From Arcticibacter sp. (GTDB lineage Bacteria; Bacteroidota; Bacteroidia; 2-12-FULL-35-15), in the NCBI GenBank assembly GCA_021155045.1, contig JAJNQB010000001.1, forward strand, positions 248,001 to 312,000: 64,000 bases of DNA, given 5' to 3'. Made by a program: the position numbers and the translations under genes. Below are positions 44,206 to 51,527 of this stretch, one piece after another (the stretch's first letter is position 1; each line of letters opens with the position of its first letter). Below the pieces are notes generated by a model. That model made no database searches. It saw nothing but the letters and a program-made list of their open reading frames with translations, and was not told the origin of the DNA.

Positions 44206-44262
44206 AAAGGCGAACGGAGAGTTTTTGTTTGTGATAAAAATCTTTTTCTCTCCGTTCCCTTT
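44206..44262. ncRNA. Candidate structured RNA or regulatory hairpin (15-bp stem with one bulge)
   Basis: AAAGG-GAACGGAGAG (44206-44210 and 44212-44221, with C44211 bulged) is the exact complement of 44248-44262. The 26-base loop is A/T-rich. It lies in DNA without genes, about 170 bases after the gene at 43660 and about 65 bases before the terminator at 44326. If transcribed on the plus strand it would give a hairpin followed by a terminator, the layout of a small RNA. No promoter was recognised for it, so the call is tentative. Confidence 0.35.
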
Positions 44263-44325
44263 AATTTTGATAGATGTTTTTATTTTTAAAGAGAGATAAA
44301 AATAAAATCATCTACATAAAAAAAA

Positions 44326-44350
44326 CCTCTCAAGTTTTGAGAGGTTTTTT
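44326..44350. terminator. Two-sided terminator downstream of the small basic secreted protein gene
   Basis: CCTCTCAA/TTGAGAGG (44326-44333 with 44337-44344) is an 8-bp stem with a three-base loop, flanked by A8 and T9. It would stop the minus-strand transcript of the next gene right after its stop codon (44352) and any plus-strand transcript arriving from the left. Confidence 0.9.
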
Positions 44351-44351
44351 T

Positions 44352-44633
44352 TTATTTTTTTCTGCGTCTTTTTTGTTTCGGTTGATCTGCGGTGCCAAAT
44401 CCATCACCATCTACTTTGTATCTGCTTTTCTTATTTTTTCTATAGGACGTTCCATTGTGTTTAATGTTAGGGTCTTTTTTTTGTTTTTCAAAATGTTGCA
44501 TTTGTCCGCGAGGTTTCTGTTCTTTTTTAAATAGTCGTTTAAAAAGTCCACCTTCTTTTTCTTTTCCACCTTGAGCAGAAGCAATGTTGGCTGCACCAAC
44601 AAATAAAAACAAAACTAATATCAATCTTTTCAT
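44352..44633 (-). CDS. Small exported, highly basic protein
   Basis: A 93-residue protein of unknown function. With the ATG at 44633 a signal peptide MKRLILVLFLFVGAANIASAQ is followed by GGKEKEGGLFKRLFKKEQKPRG (in part) and ends in a cluster of basic residues (QPKQKRRRKK). An earlier ATG at 44690 would put 19 residues before the signal peptide and is less likely. Lys/Arg and Gly content is high; there is no recognised domain. Similar short, basic, Lys-rich exported proteins are common in Bacteroidota and their function is unknown. Confidence 0.6.
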   Translation of the reverse strand: MKRLILVLFLFVGAANIASAQGGKEKEGGLFKRLFKKEQKPRGQMQHFEKQKKDPNIKHNGTSYRKNKKSRYKVDGDGFGTADQPKQKRRRKK

Positions 44634-44661
44634 GTATATTTTCAGTAATTTATTACTAAGC

Positions 44662-44681
44662 ACAAATATATAAATATTTGT
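44662..44681. promoter_or_regulatory. Palindrome in the divergent promoter gap
   Basis: ACAAATA (44662-44668) pairs with TATTTGT (44675-44681). On the minus strand it contains TATATTTG, a full match to the -7 pattern, about 30 bases upstream of the ATG at 44633. It could be the -7 region of that gene and a binding site for a regulator acting on both neighbours. No TTTG was found at the right distance. Confidence 0.3.
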
Positions 44682-44775
44682 AACATACATTTTTCATTGT
44701 TAATTAATTTTCATTATCTTGGTCGAAGTGAACAGGTGAAAAAAATCAATTAAGTTTAAATAGACTCTTATAAAA

Positions 44776-44970
44776 ATGAAGACAAAAATTTTATATCTAT
44801 CTTTTTTTGCCTTTTTAATGGCAAGTTGTGGCAATAAAGCCGAAGTAAAAAATGAAGAAGTTGCTAAGGCTCAATACGAATGCCCTATGAAATGTACTGA
44901 TTCTTTATTTTCTGAACCTGGAAAATGTTCTGTTTGTGAAATGGATTTAGTGGAAATTTCTAATAATTAA
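44776..44970 (+). CDS. Small lipoprotein with a heavy-metal-binding domain
   Basis: A 64-residue lipoprotein. MKTKILYLSFFAFLMASCGNK has a lipobox MASC (Cys18). The mature part carries YECPMKCTDSLFSEPGKCSVCEMDL (in part), matching the heavy-metal-binding domain (PF19335-like) with the CPM...PGKC..C.MDL pattern found in CopA-, CusB- and efflux-related proteins. The residues CPM, Cys-x-x-Cys and Met could hold copper or another soft metal. It is encoded 18 bases upstream of the T9SS cargo gene at 44989 with no other metal gene next to it. Confidence 0.8.
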   Translation: MKTKILYLSFFAFLMASCGNKAEVKNEEVAKAQYECPMKCTDSLFSEPGKCSVCEMDLVEISNN

Positions 44971-44988
44971 TTTTAAAATATCAGAAAC

Positions 44989-46074
44989 ATGAAAAAACTT
45001 TTTTTTATTGGTTTAGCTGTATTTTCGTCTTTTACGATTTTTTCTCAAAGTTATAATAGCCCCGAAAGTATTGAGTTTGATTATGCCAACAATCGTTGGT
45101 TTATAGCGAATAATGGAGGAAATAATATATTAACTCGCAATAGTTCGAATGGAGCACTGGCTATTTTTGTATCAACAGGTTTTTCTGGTGGGGGGCCACA
45201 TGGTTTGGAAATAGTTGGCGATACACTTTATGCTTGTGCTGGCGGTAGTTTAAGGGCTTATAATATTAATACGGCTGCTTTAGTTTTTAATATTAGTCTT
45301 GGAGCTAGTTTTTTAAACGGAATTACTCATGATAATGCTGGAAACTTATTTATTACAGATTATAGTGGAAATAAAATATACCGTTTCAATACAAATACAC
45401 GTCAGTTTAATGCCTTTGTTTCAACTGGTTTGTCTAGCCCAAATGGAATTATCTTTGATCAGCCAAATAATCGTTGTGTCTTTGTTCAATGGACAGGAGC
45501 AATCAGAAGTGTTTCTTTAATTGATTCTACTGTAACCACTCTTGTTGCTTCTTCGGGATTGAGTAGTATTGATGGAATTACAAAAGATGGCATAGGAAAT
45601 TATTATCTTTCTTCTTGGAGTCCAACAAGAATCACACGTTATACAAATACTTTTACATCGCCAACGGCTGTTGTTACAACAGGATTGAGTAACCCCGCAG
45701 ATATTTTTTATAATATCATTACAGATACATTAGGGGTGCCTAATTCTGGGTCAGGAAACAATACAACATATCATTACTTTGGAAGCCCGACAAATGTTTT
45801 TGAAAATGTTGATAATGATTTTTTGTTTAATGTTGTTCCTTCTTTGATTACTTCTCGTGCCGAAATAAAGTTTGAACTACAAGCAGAAAAACAAGTTTCT
45901 GTAGCATTGTTTGATATAAATGGAAAGTTAGTAGCAGAAATGATGAACGAAAAAAAGTCAAAAGGGAGTCATTCATTAACTATTGATATGAGCGAATTTT
46001 CACAAGGAACCTATCTATTTAAAATTAAAACAAATGAATCGGAAGCAACACAAAAAGTTGTTGTTATAAAATAA
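44989..46074 (+). CDS. Secreted NHL/SMP-30-like beta-propeller protein with a T9SS sorting domain
   Basis: A 361-residue exported protein. Signal peptide MKKLFFIGLAVFSSFTIFSQ is followed by a repeat pattern of the NHL/gluconolactonase-like propeller: ESIEFDYANNRWFIANNGGN, GITHDNAGNLFITDYSGNKIYRFN (in part), GIIFDQPNNRCVFVQW and GITKDGIGNYYLSSWSPTRITRY (in part). The last 85 residues have a T9SS sorting domain: VVPSLITSRAEIKFEL, then VALFDINGKLV and EFSQGTYLFKIKTNE, ending in KVVVIK. It should be secreted through the T9SS. A terminator lies 15 bases downstream. The ligand or activity is unknown. Confidence 0.88.
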   Translation: MKKLFFIGLAVFSSFTIFSQSYNSPESIEFDYANNRWFIANNGGNNILTRNSSNGALAIFVSTGFSGGGPHGLEIVGDTLYACAGGSLRAYNINTAALVFNISLGASFLNGITHDNAGNLFITDYSGNKIYRFNTNTRQFNAFVSTGLSSPNGIIFDQPNNRCVFVQWTGAIRSVSLIDSTVTTLVASSGLSSIDGITKDGIGNYYLSSWSPTRITRYTNTFTSPTAVVTTGLSNPADIFYNIITDTLGVPNSGSGNNTTYHYFGSPTNVFENVDNDFLFNVVPSLITSRAEIKFELQAEKQVSVALFDINGKLVAEMMNEKKSKGSHSLTIDMSEFSQGTYLFKIKTNESEATQKVVVIK

Positions 46075-46089
46075 ATTTTTAACGTGATT

Positions 46090-46138
46090 AAATGCGCTCA
46101 TTTACCAGCAAGGTAAATGAGCGCATTTGTTTTTATTG
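46090..46138 (+). terminator. Intrinsic terminator after the NHL-type cargo gene
   Basis: A 17-bp perfect stem (46090-46106 with 46112-46128) and an AGCAA loop are followed by G and T5. It includes an AATGAGCGCATTT-type arm with a high G-C content and would effectively stop transcription. Confidence 0.85.
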
Positions 46139-46168
46139 GTTATCTTTGCCCCCTAAAAAATAATATTT

Positions 46169-48070
46169 GTGAATTACTTGTCTGTTGAAACCGTATCCAA
46201 ATCATACGGAGCTAAAAAATTATTTAATGAAATTAGTTTTGGTCTTAATCAAGGCCAAAGAACTGCGTTAATTGCAAAAAATGGAGCAGGAAAATCTACA
46301 TTACTAAAAATTATTACCGGAAAAGAAATTCCTGATTCTGGTGAAATAACATTTAGAAAAGATATTACGGTAACCTATTTAGATCAAAATCCAATTTTTG
46401 ATGAAAACAGTACAGTAATTGAAGCAATTTATAATACAGGGAATCCTGCACTCATTGCTGTTAAAGAGTATGAAATAGCATTAGATGAATTTGAAAAAAA
46501 CTACAATGAAGAAACGCAAGCGAAATTAGAAAAGTGTACAGCTAAAATAGATGAACTTGATGCTTGGGCTATTGATAGTAAAGTAAAAGAGGTATTGCAA
46601 CGTTTGAAAATCGCATTTCTTGACAAAAAAATATCAATGCTTTCTGGCGGACAAAAAAAACGAGTTGCTTTGGCAAAAGTTTTAATTGATGAGCCCCATC
46701 TTTTAATTTTAGATGAGCCAACCAATCATTTGGATGTTGAAATGATTGAATGGCTTGAGAATTACTTGGTGTCGTTAAACTTAACATTGTTGCTGGTTAC
46801 ACATGACCGTTATTTTTTAGATAGTGTTTGTACTGAAATAATTGAAATTGATAATACCAAACTATATAACTATAAAGGCAATTTTCAATATTATATTGAG
46901 AAAAAAGCCGAACGAGAATCAATAGAAGGGGCAGAAATAAGCAAGGCGAAAAATCTTTACCGAAGAGAGTTGGAGTGGGTAAGAAGAATGCCCAAAGCAA
47001 GAGGTACAAAGTCGAAGTCGAGATTAAATGCTTTTGATGATACAAAAGAAAAAGCGTTTAGTGGCAAAACTGAAACTAAGCTTGAACTGGGAGTAAAGAT
47101 GAATAGGATAGGAGGGAAGATTTTAGAATTTATTAAAATTAAAAAAGCATTTGGCGAAACTAAAATTGTAAATGATTTTTCATATATTTTTAAAAAGGGC
47201 GAAAAGATTGGAGTTATAGGTAAAAATGGCGTGGGTAAATCCACTTTTTTAAATATGATTATGGGTTTGGAACAGCCAAACTCAGGCGATATCCAAACAG
47301 GAGAAACCATTATTTTTGGATATTATTCTCAAGAAGGTTTAAAACTGAATGAAGATAAACGTGTTATAGAAGTTGTTAAAGATATTGCAGAATTTATTCC
47401 TTTAGCAGATGGAAGTAAGTTGTCTGCTTCAGCACTTTTGACCAAATTTTTATTCCCTCCCGATACACAATATAGTATGGTATCAAAGTTAAGTGGGGGT
47501 GAACGAAGACGTTTGTATTTAATGACGATTCTTATTAAAAATCCTAATTTTTTAATATTAGATGAACCAACCAATGATTTAGATATTGTTACTTTAAGTG
47601 TTTTAGAAGATTTCTTATCAGCTTTTCAGGGTTGTGTATTGATTGTTACACATGATAGATATTTTATGGACAAGATGGTTGACCACCTTTTTGTTTTTGA
47701 AGGCGATGGAGTTGTGCGTGATTTTCCTGGAAATTATACAGAGTACCGCGATAGAAGAGATTATGAAGAAAAAAATAATATTACTGTTGATGTAAGTCAG
47801 AACAAAGTAAAAATAGAGGAAGGACAAATATCGATTACTAAAGAAGATGGTTCTAAACGTAAACTAACGTTCAAAGAAAAGTTTGAATTTGAACAGCTTG
47901 AAAAAGACATCGCAAATCTTGAAAATGCAAAAAATAAATTAACAGAATTATTAAGTTCAGAAAATTTGAAGCCAGAAGATATTGATAAATATAGCCAAGA
48001 TATTTCAAAAATAATTTCTGAGCTTGATGAGAAGGGTTTGCGATGGTTAGAGCTTAGTGAATTTGCTTAA
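46169..48070 (+). CDS. ABC-F family ATPase, Uup-like
   Basis: A 633-residue soluble protein with two ABC domains. Domain 1 has Walker A AKNGAGKST, signature LSGGQKKRVALAKVL and Walker B LLILDEPTNHLD; domain 2 has GKNGVGKST, LSGGERRRLYLMTIL and FLILDEPTNDLD. The change of H to D in the second (PTNDLD) and the coiled-coil C-terminus of about 90 residues fit the Uup subgroup. The start is GTG at 46169 (46169-46171), giving MNYLSVETVSKSYG after initiation, which begins where relatives begin. TATCTTTG at 46141-46148 is a perfect -7 box but lacks a TTTG at the normal distance. Confidence 0.9.
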   Translation: MNYLSVETVSKSYGAKKLFNEISFGLNQGQRTALIAKNGAGKSTLLKIITGKEIPDSGEITFRKDITVTYLDQNPIFDENSTVIEAIYNTGNPALIAVKEYEIALDEFEKNYNEETQAKLEKCTAKIDELDAWAIDSKVKEVLQRLKIAFLDKKISMLSGGQKKRVALAKVLIDEPHLLILDEPTNHLDVEMIEWLENYLVSLNLTLLLVTHDRYFLDSVCTEIIEIDNTKLYNYKGNFQYYIEKKAERESIEGAEISKAKNLYRRELEWVRRMPKARGTKSKSRLNAFDDTKEKAFSGKTETKLELGVKMNRIGGKILEFIKIKKAFGETKIVNDFSYIFKKGEKIGVIGKNGVGKSTFLNMIMGLEQPNSGDIQTGETIIFGYYSQEGLKLNEDKRVIEVVKDIAEFIPLADGSKLSASALLTKFLFPPDTQYSMVSKLSGGERRRLYLMTILIKNPNFLILDEPTNDLDIVTLSVLEDFLSAFQGCVLIVTHDRYFMDKMVDHLFVFEGDGVVRDFPGNYTEYRDRRDYEEKNNITVDVSQNKVKIEEGQISITKEDGSKRKLTFKEKFEFEQLEKDIANLENAKNKLTELLSSENLKPEDIDKYSQDISKIISELDEKGLRWLELSEFA

Positions 48071-48071
48071 T

Positions 48072-48365
48072 TTACAATATTGTTTTTTGCTCAACACTCC
48101 AAGCTTTAGGTTTTTCTGAAAATAATATTTTTGTTTCGCTCCAAACATTTTCAAAAACTTTTGATGCTCTGTAATTATTTAAATCTGCTTCAGAATCCCA
48201 ATAGCTGTATGTAAAAAAAATGTTTTTTGAATTAATATCATTTAATAGTTCTAGGCGGCTACATCCTTTCATATTTCGAATAAGCTCTTTTGAATTGTTG
48301 AAAAGCTTAAGAAAATCATCAACTTTATCTGTCTTGAACGACATTTTAACGATTCGGATAATCAT
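48072..48365 (-). CDS. ABM-domain (antibiotic biosynthesis monooxygenase-like) protein
   Basis: A 97-residue protein of the ABM family of small ferredoxin-like alpha+beta barrels, which includes quinol monooxygenases and haem-degrading enzymes. The sequence runs from MIIRIVKMSFKTDKVDDF to SYWDSEADLNNYRASKVF and ends in WSVEQKTIL. The actual substrate is unknown. The start overlaps the stop of the upstream gene as ATGA, so the two are translationally coupled. Its stop lies one base from the end of the convergent ABC-F gene. Confidence 0.82.
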   Translation of the reverse strand: MIIRIVKMSFKTDKVDDFLKLFNNSKELIRNMKGCSRLELLNDINSKNIFFTYSYWDSEADLNNYRASKVFENVWSETKILFSEKPKAWSVEQKTIL

Positions 48366-49129
48366 ATAAAATTAATTGTAACAGAATCGTTAATTTTAAT
48401 TCCATTTAATTCACTTGCGCTACCGTTTCTAATAGCTAGCTCTAAAAAATCTTCTGCATTAAAAAATGCCACAACTTCACCTTCAACAACATCAAAATAT
48501 CCAGCACTCAATTTGTGTATTCTATACTTTCCGAAACTCATTTCAATAGCTCTATTTTTTCTATTTTGCTCGAATAAATTTTTTGAGATGTTAGTGATTG
48601 CATTTCCGTAATTGTCAATATGAACGACAATCCCTTTTATCAAGTCGCCCATAGATGCAGCATTTAATAATCCCCTTTGAAAAATTGTTGTTTTGGGTTC
48701 TCCCATATCATCAATATTTCCGCCATTTGCTATAAAACAAGCAGCTTTTGCAAATACATCGCGTGTAGGGAATGTAAATTGTTTTCCACCGGCATCAAGT
48801 GAAACCATTTTTTCAGGTATCGATTCGAATAATAAAGAGAAAATGCCATTATCTGTTGCAATAAAATAATGTCCGTTGCTATAAGCAACCGTATAAGGCA
48901 TTATTGTGTTTGTATTTGAATCAACTCCAATAATATGAATACTTCCTTCTGGGAAATTTTTATAAGAATTTTTTACTATGTATGCTGCCGCCAATGTGTC
49001 GTTAGCATCAAGGAGATGTGTAACATCAATTATGGTACTTTGTGGCGAAAGGCTCAAAATAACGCCTTTTACCGCACTTACATAATAGTCTTTTAAACCA
49101 AAATCAGTTGTAAGTGTTATTATTGCCAT
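48362..49129 (-). CDS. DUF62 family SAM hydrolase (SAM-dependent chlorinase/fluorinase-like)
   Basis: A 255-residue protein of the PF01887 family. Relatives without the halogenase loop hydrolyse S-adenosylmethionine to adenosine and methionine. The N-terminus ITLTTDFGLKDYYVSAVKGVI and the blocks IHIIGVDSN, FIATDNGIFSLLF and VVHIDNYGNAITNIS match the family. The DFG/D-x-Y triad and HIDxxGN motif are the residues around the SAM adenosyl group. It overlaps the ABM gene by four bases in the same direction. Halogenation is very unlikely because of the normal host context. Confidence 0.87.
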   Translation of the reverse strand: MAIITLTTDFGLKDYYVSAVKGVILSLSPQSTIIDVTHLLDANDTLAAAYIVKNSYKNFPEGSIHIIGVDSNTNTIMPYTVAYSNGHYFIATDNGIFSLLFESIPEKMVSLDAGGKQFTFPTRDVFAKAACFIANGGNIDDMGEPKTTIFQRGLLNAASMGDLIKGIVVHIDNYGNAITNISKNLFEQNRKNRAIEMSFGKYRIHKLSAGYFDVVEGEVVAFFNAEDFLELAIRNGSASELNGIKINDSVTINFI

Positions 49130-49228
49130 TTAGTTGAAATTACTATTAAAACTTGGTTAGCCCTTTGCTATTCAATACACAAAAATATGTTATTTTCGTG
49201 CTTTAAAAAACATTAAAGTAAAATATAA

Positions 49229-50173
49229 TTGAGCGAATTAAAAATCATACTAGAAGATATTGCACCGATAGATTTATATGGAGTTAATGATTCTAAATTA
49301 GAGTTAATAAAAAAACGATTCCCAAAGCTAAAAATTGTAGCAAGAGGAGAAACGATTAAAGCAAGTGGCGAAGAAGAAGATTTAAGTCAGTTACAGATGA
49401 TAGTAAATATTTTGGTAGCCTATAGAAATAGATACGGAAATTTGACAGATAACGCTGTAGAGCAAATATTAGGAGGAAGTAGGGCATCAAGAACAAATGA
49501 TGAAGAAAACTTAGGAGATGATGTTTTAGTTTTTGGTAACGCTGGATTAATTGTAAAAGCAAGAACAGGGAATCAACGTAAGATTGTAAGTAGTATAGAC
49601 AAGCATGATATGGTGTTTGCTGTTGGCCCAGCAGGTACTGGTAAAACCTACACCGCAGTTGCACTTGCTGTTAGAGCTTTAAAAAATAAAGAAGTAAAAA
49701 AAATTATTTTAACTCGCCCAGCTGTAGAAGCTGGAGAAAATTTAGGATTTTTGCCAGGAGATTTAAAAGAAAAACTTGATCCATATTTACAACCACTTTA
49801 TGATGCGCTTTATGATATGATAGCACCTGAAAAATTGGTTTATTATCTTGAAAATAGGGTTATTCAGATTGCGCCTTTAGCATTCATGCGAGGAAGAACA
49901 CTTGATAATGCATTTGTAATTTTAGATGAAGCACAAAACGCAACAGAGGGACAACTAAAAATGTTTTTAACTAGAATGGGTTCTTCTGCAAAATTCATTA
50001 TTACTGGAGATATTACTCAAGTCGATTTACCAAAACATCAACCATCGGGGTTGCCTCAAGCAATGAAGCTTTTAAATAACGTTGAAGGGATAGATATTAT
50101 TCAGCTTGATGGAACGGATGTAATTCGCCATAAACTTGTTAAAAAAATTGTTGAACTATACGATAAGCATTAA
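49229..50173 (+). CDS. phoH: PhoH-family P-loop ATPase
   Basis: A 314-residue protein of the PhoH/YbeZ family, which is a putative RNA helicase-like ATPase associated with YbeY in ribosome maturation. Walker A GPAGTGKT lies at about residues 132-139 and Walker B-like FVILDEAQNAT at about 228-238, with TGDITQVDLP downstream. The start codon is TTG at 49229 (SELKIILEDIAPIDLYG after it); there is no ATG in the frame that would keep the N-terminus. purC follows after 11 bases. It is divergent from the DUF62 gene. Confidence 0.92.
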   Translation: MSELKIILEDIAPIDLYGVNDSKLELIKKRFPKLKIVARGETIKASGEEEDLSQLQMIVNILVAYRNRYGNLTDNAVEQILGGSRASRTNDEENLGDDVLVFGNAGLIVKARTGNQRKIVSSIDKHDMVFAVGPAGTGKTYTAVALAVRALKNKEVKKIILTRPAVEAGENLGFLPGDLKEKLDPYLQPLYDALYDMIAPEKLVYYLENRVIQIAPLAFMRGRTLDNAFVILDEAQNATEGQLKMFLTRMGSSAKFIITGDITQVDLPKHQPSGLPQAMKLLNNVEGIDIIQLDGTDVIRHKLVKKIVELYDKH

Positions 50174-50184
50174 TTATATAACAC

Positions 50185-51126
50185 ATGGAAGCAATCACCG
50201 AATCAAAATTTAATTTTCCGAATCAAAAATCTTTTTATAAAGGGAAAGTAAGAGATGTTTACAATATAAATAATCAATATTTGGTTATGGTTGTAAGCGA
50301 TAGAATTTCAGCTTTTGATGTTGTATTGCCCAAAGGAATTCCATTTAAGGGACAAGTGTTAAATCAAATTGCTGCCAAATTTTTAAAAGCAACAGAAGAC
50401 ATTGTACCTAATTGGGTAGTAGCTGTTCCCGACCCAATGGTTACAATTGGTTTAGCTTGCGAACCATTTAAAGTTGAAATGGTAATTCGTGGTTATTTAT
50501 CTGGTCATGCTTGGAGAGAATATAAATCAGGGAAACGGATTTTGTGTGGTGTTACAATGCCAGAAGGGATGAAAGAAAATCAAAAATTTCCTGCACCTAT
50601 AATAACTCCAACAACAAAAGCATCTGTAGGACATGATGAAGATATTTCGAAAGAAGACATTATAAAGAAAGATATTGTTAGCAAGGAAGATTATGAACAA
50701 TTAGAAAAATATGCGCATGCAATTTTTCAAAGAGGAACCGAAATGGCGGAAAAAATGGGTTTGATTTTAGTAGATACAAAATATGAATTTGGTAAAAAAG
50801 ATGGTAAAATATACTTGATTGATGAAATTCATACTCCTGATTCATCAAGGTATTTTTACAAGGAAGGCTATAAAGAAAGATTAGAAAAAAATGAACCGCA
50901 AAAGCAACTATCAAAAGAGTTTGTTCGTGAATGGCTTATGTCAAATGGATTTCAAGGAAAGGAAGGGCAACAAATCCCAGAGATGACAAAGGATGTTGTA
51001 AATTCAATTTCGGAAAGATACATTGAATTGTATGAAAATATAGTTGGAGAAAAGTTTGTAAAAGCAGATTCAGAAAATGTATTGCAAAGAATAGAAAAAA
51101 ATGTAATTCTTTTTTTATCGAAATAA
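50185..51126 (+). CDS. purC: PurC, SAICAR synthetase
   Basis: A 313-residue enzyme of purine biosynthesis that joins aspartate to CAIR with ATP. The family motifs are complete: FYKGKVRDVYNINNQYLVMVVSDRISAFD (in part), RGYLSGHAWREYKSGKRI, LPEGM-like MPEGMKENQKFPAPIITPTTK (in part), VDTKYEFGKKDGKIYLIDEIHTPDSSRY (in part). Its length matches the larger eukaryote-like subgroup common in Bacteroidota. It follows phoH after 11 bases, so phoH-purC form an operon. A perfect 21-bp hairpin ends the transcript. Confidence 0.95.
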   Translation: MEAITESKFNFPNQKSFYKGKVRDVYNINNQYLVMVVSDRISAFDVVLPKGIPFKGQVLNQIAAKFLKATEDIVPNWVVAVPDPMVTIGLACEPFKVEMVIRGYLSGHAWREYKSGKRILCGVTMPEGMKENQKFPAPIITPTTKASVGHDEDISKEDIIKKDIVSKEDYEQLEKYAHAIFQRGTEMAEKMGLILVDTKYEFGKKDGKIYLIDEIHTPDSSRYFYKEGYKERLEKNEPQKQLSKEFVREWLMSNGFQGKEGQQIPEMTKDVVNSISERYIELYENIVGEKFVKADSENVLQRIEKNVILFLSK

Positions 51127-51138
51127 AAATAAGAGGTT

Positions 51139-51184
51139 TTAAAAACAAAAAGCGAACTAATTATAGTTCGCTTTTTGTTTTTAA
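51139..51184. terminator. Two-sided intrinsic terminator between purC and a small convergent gene
   Basis: A 21-bp perfect stem (51139-51159 with 51164-51184) with an ATTA loop carries AAAAGCGAAC/GTTCGCTTTT in its middle. Runs of A and T inside the arms give a T-tract in both directions, so it can end purC and the convergent gene at 51198. Confidence 0.9.
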
Positions 51185-51197
51185 TGAATAATAAAAA

Positions 51198-51407
51198 TTA
51201 TTTCTTTTTAATATCATTTACAATAACTCTACCTGTTGGCGTGGTTACTTTTAAATAAATTACTTCATCACCTTTTTTAAACTCTATCTGAGCTCCAGGG
51301 TGATAAAAATCATATTTATTAGGTGTTCCATTTTCGGTAACTGCCCCAGTATCGGCATCATAAATTGAATCCATAACACCCTCTACTCTTTCTTGACTTG
51401 CTGGCAT
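51198..51407 (-). CDS. Small conserved-looking protein of unknown function
   Basis: A 69-residue, acidic protein without a signal peptide or membrane segment. The sequence MPASQERVEGVMDSIYDADTG is followed by KKGDEVIYLKVTTPTGRVIVNDIKKK-type strands, which suggest a small beta-rich fold, perhaps OB- or SH3-like, but I cannot assign it. It is supported by being a full frame ending right next to a two-sided terminator (stop at 51198, stem end at 51184) and by codon use like its neighbours. It is divergent from the TPR-SpoIIE gene. Confidence 0.6.
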   Translation of the reverse strand: MPASQERVEGVMDSIYDADTGAVTENGTPNKYDFYHPGAQIEFKKGDEVIYLKVTTPTGRVIVNDIKKK

Positions 51408-51527
51408 AAATAATTGTTTTTAAGTTAATACTAGTTTTATTATTGCTAATTAAACAAATATTTATTGTATTTCAAAATTTTATTAAACAATTTAATTAAA
51501 GTATATTTATAGCCACTAAACATTTTT

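Larger units (their letters stand above)
44038..44351. other. Gene-free stretch with a strong hairpin and a two-sided terminator
   Basis: No credible gene in 314 bases. It holds a small AGAATC/GATTCT hairpin at 44049-44069 (possibly the end of the gene at 43660), a long bulged stem at 44206-44262 and the terminator at 44326-44350 for the gene reading left. Confidence 0.5.
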
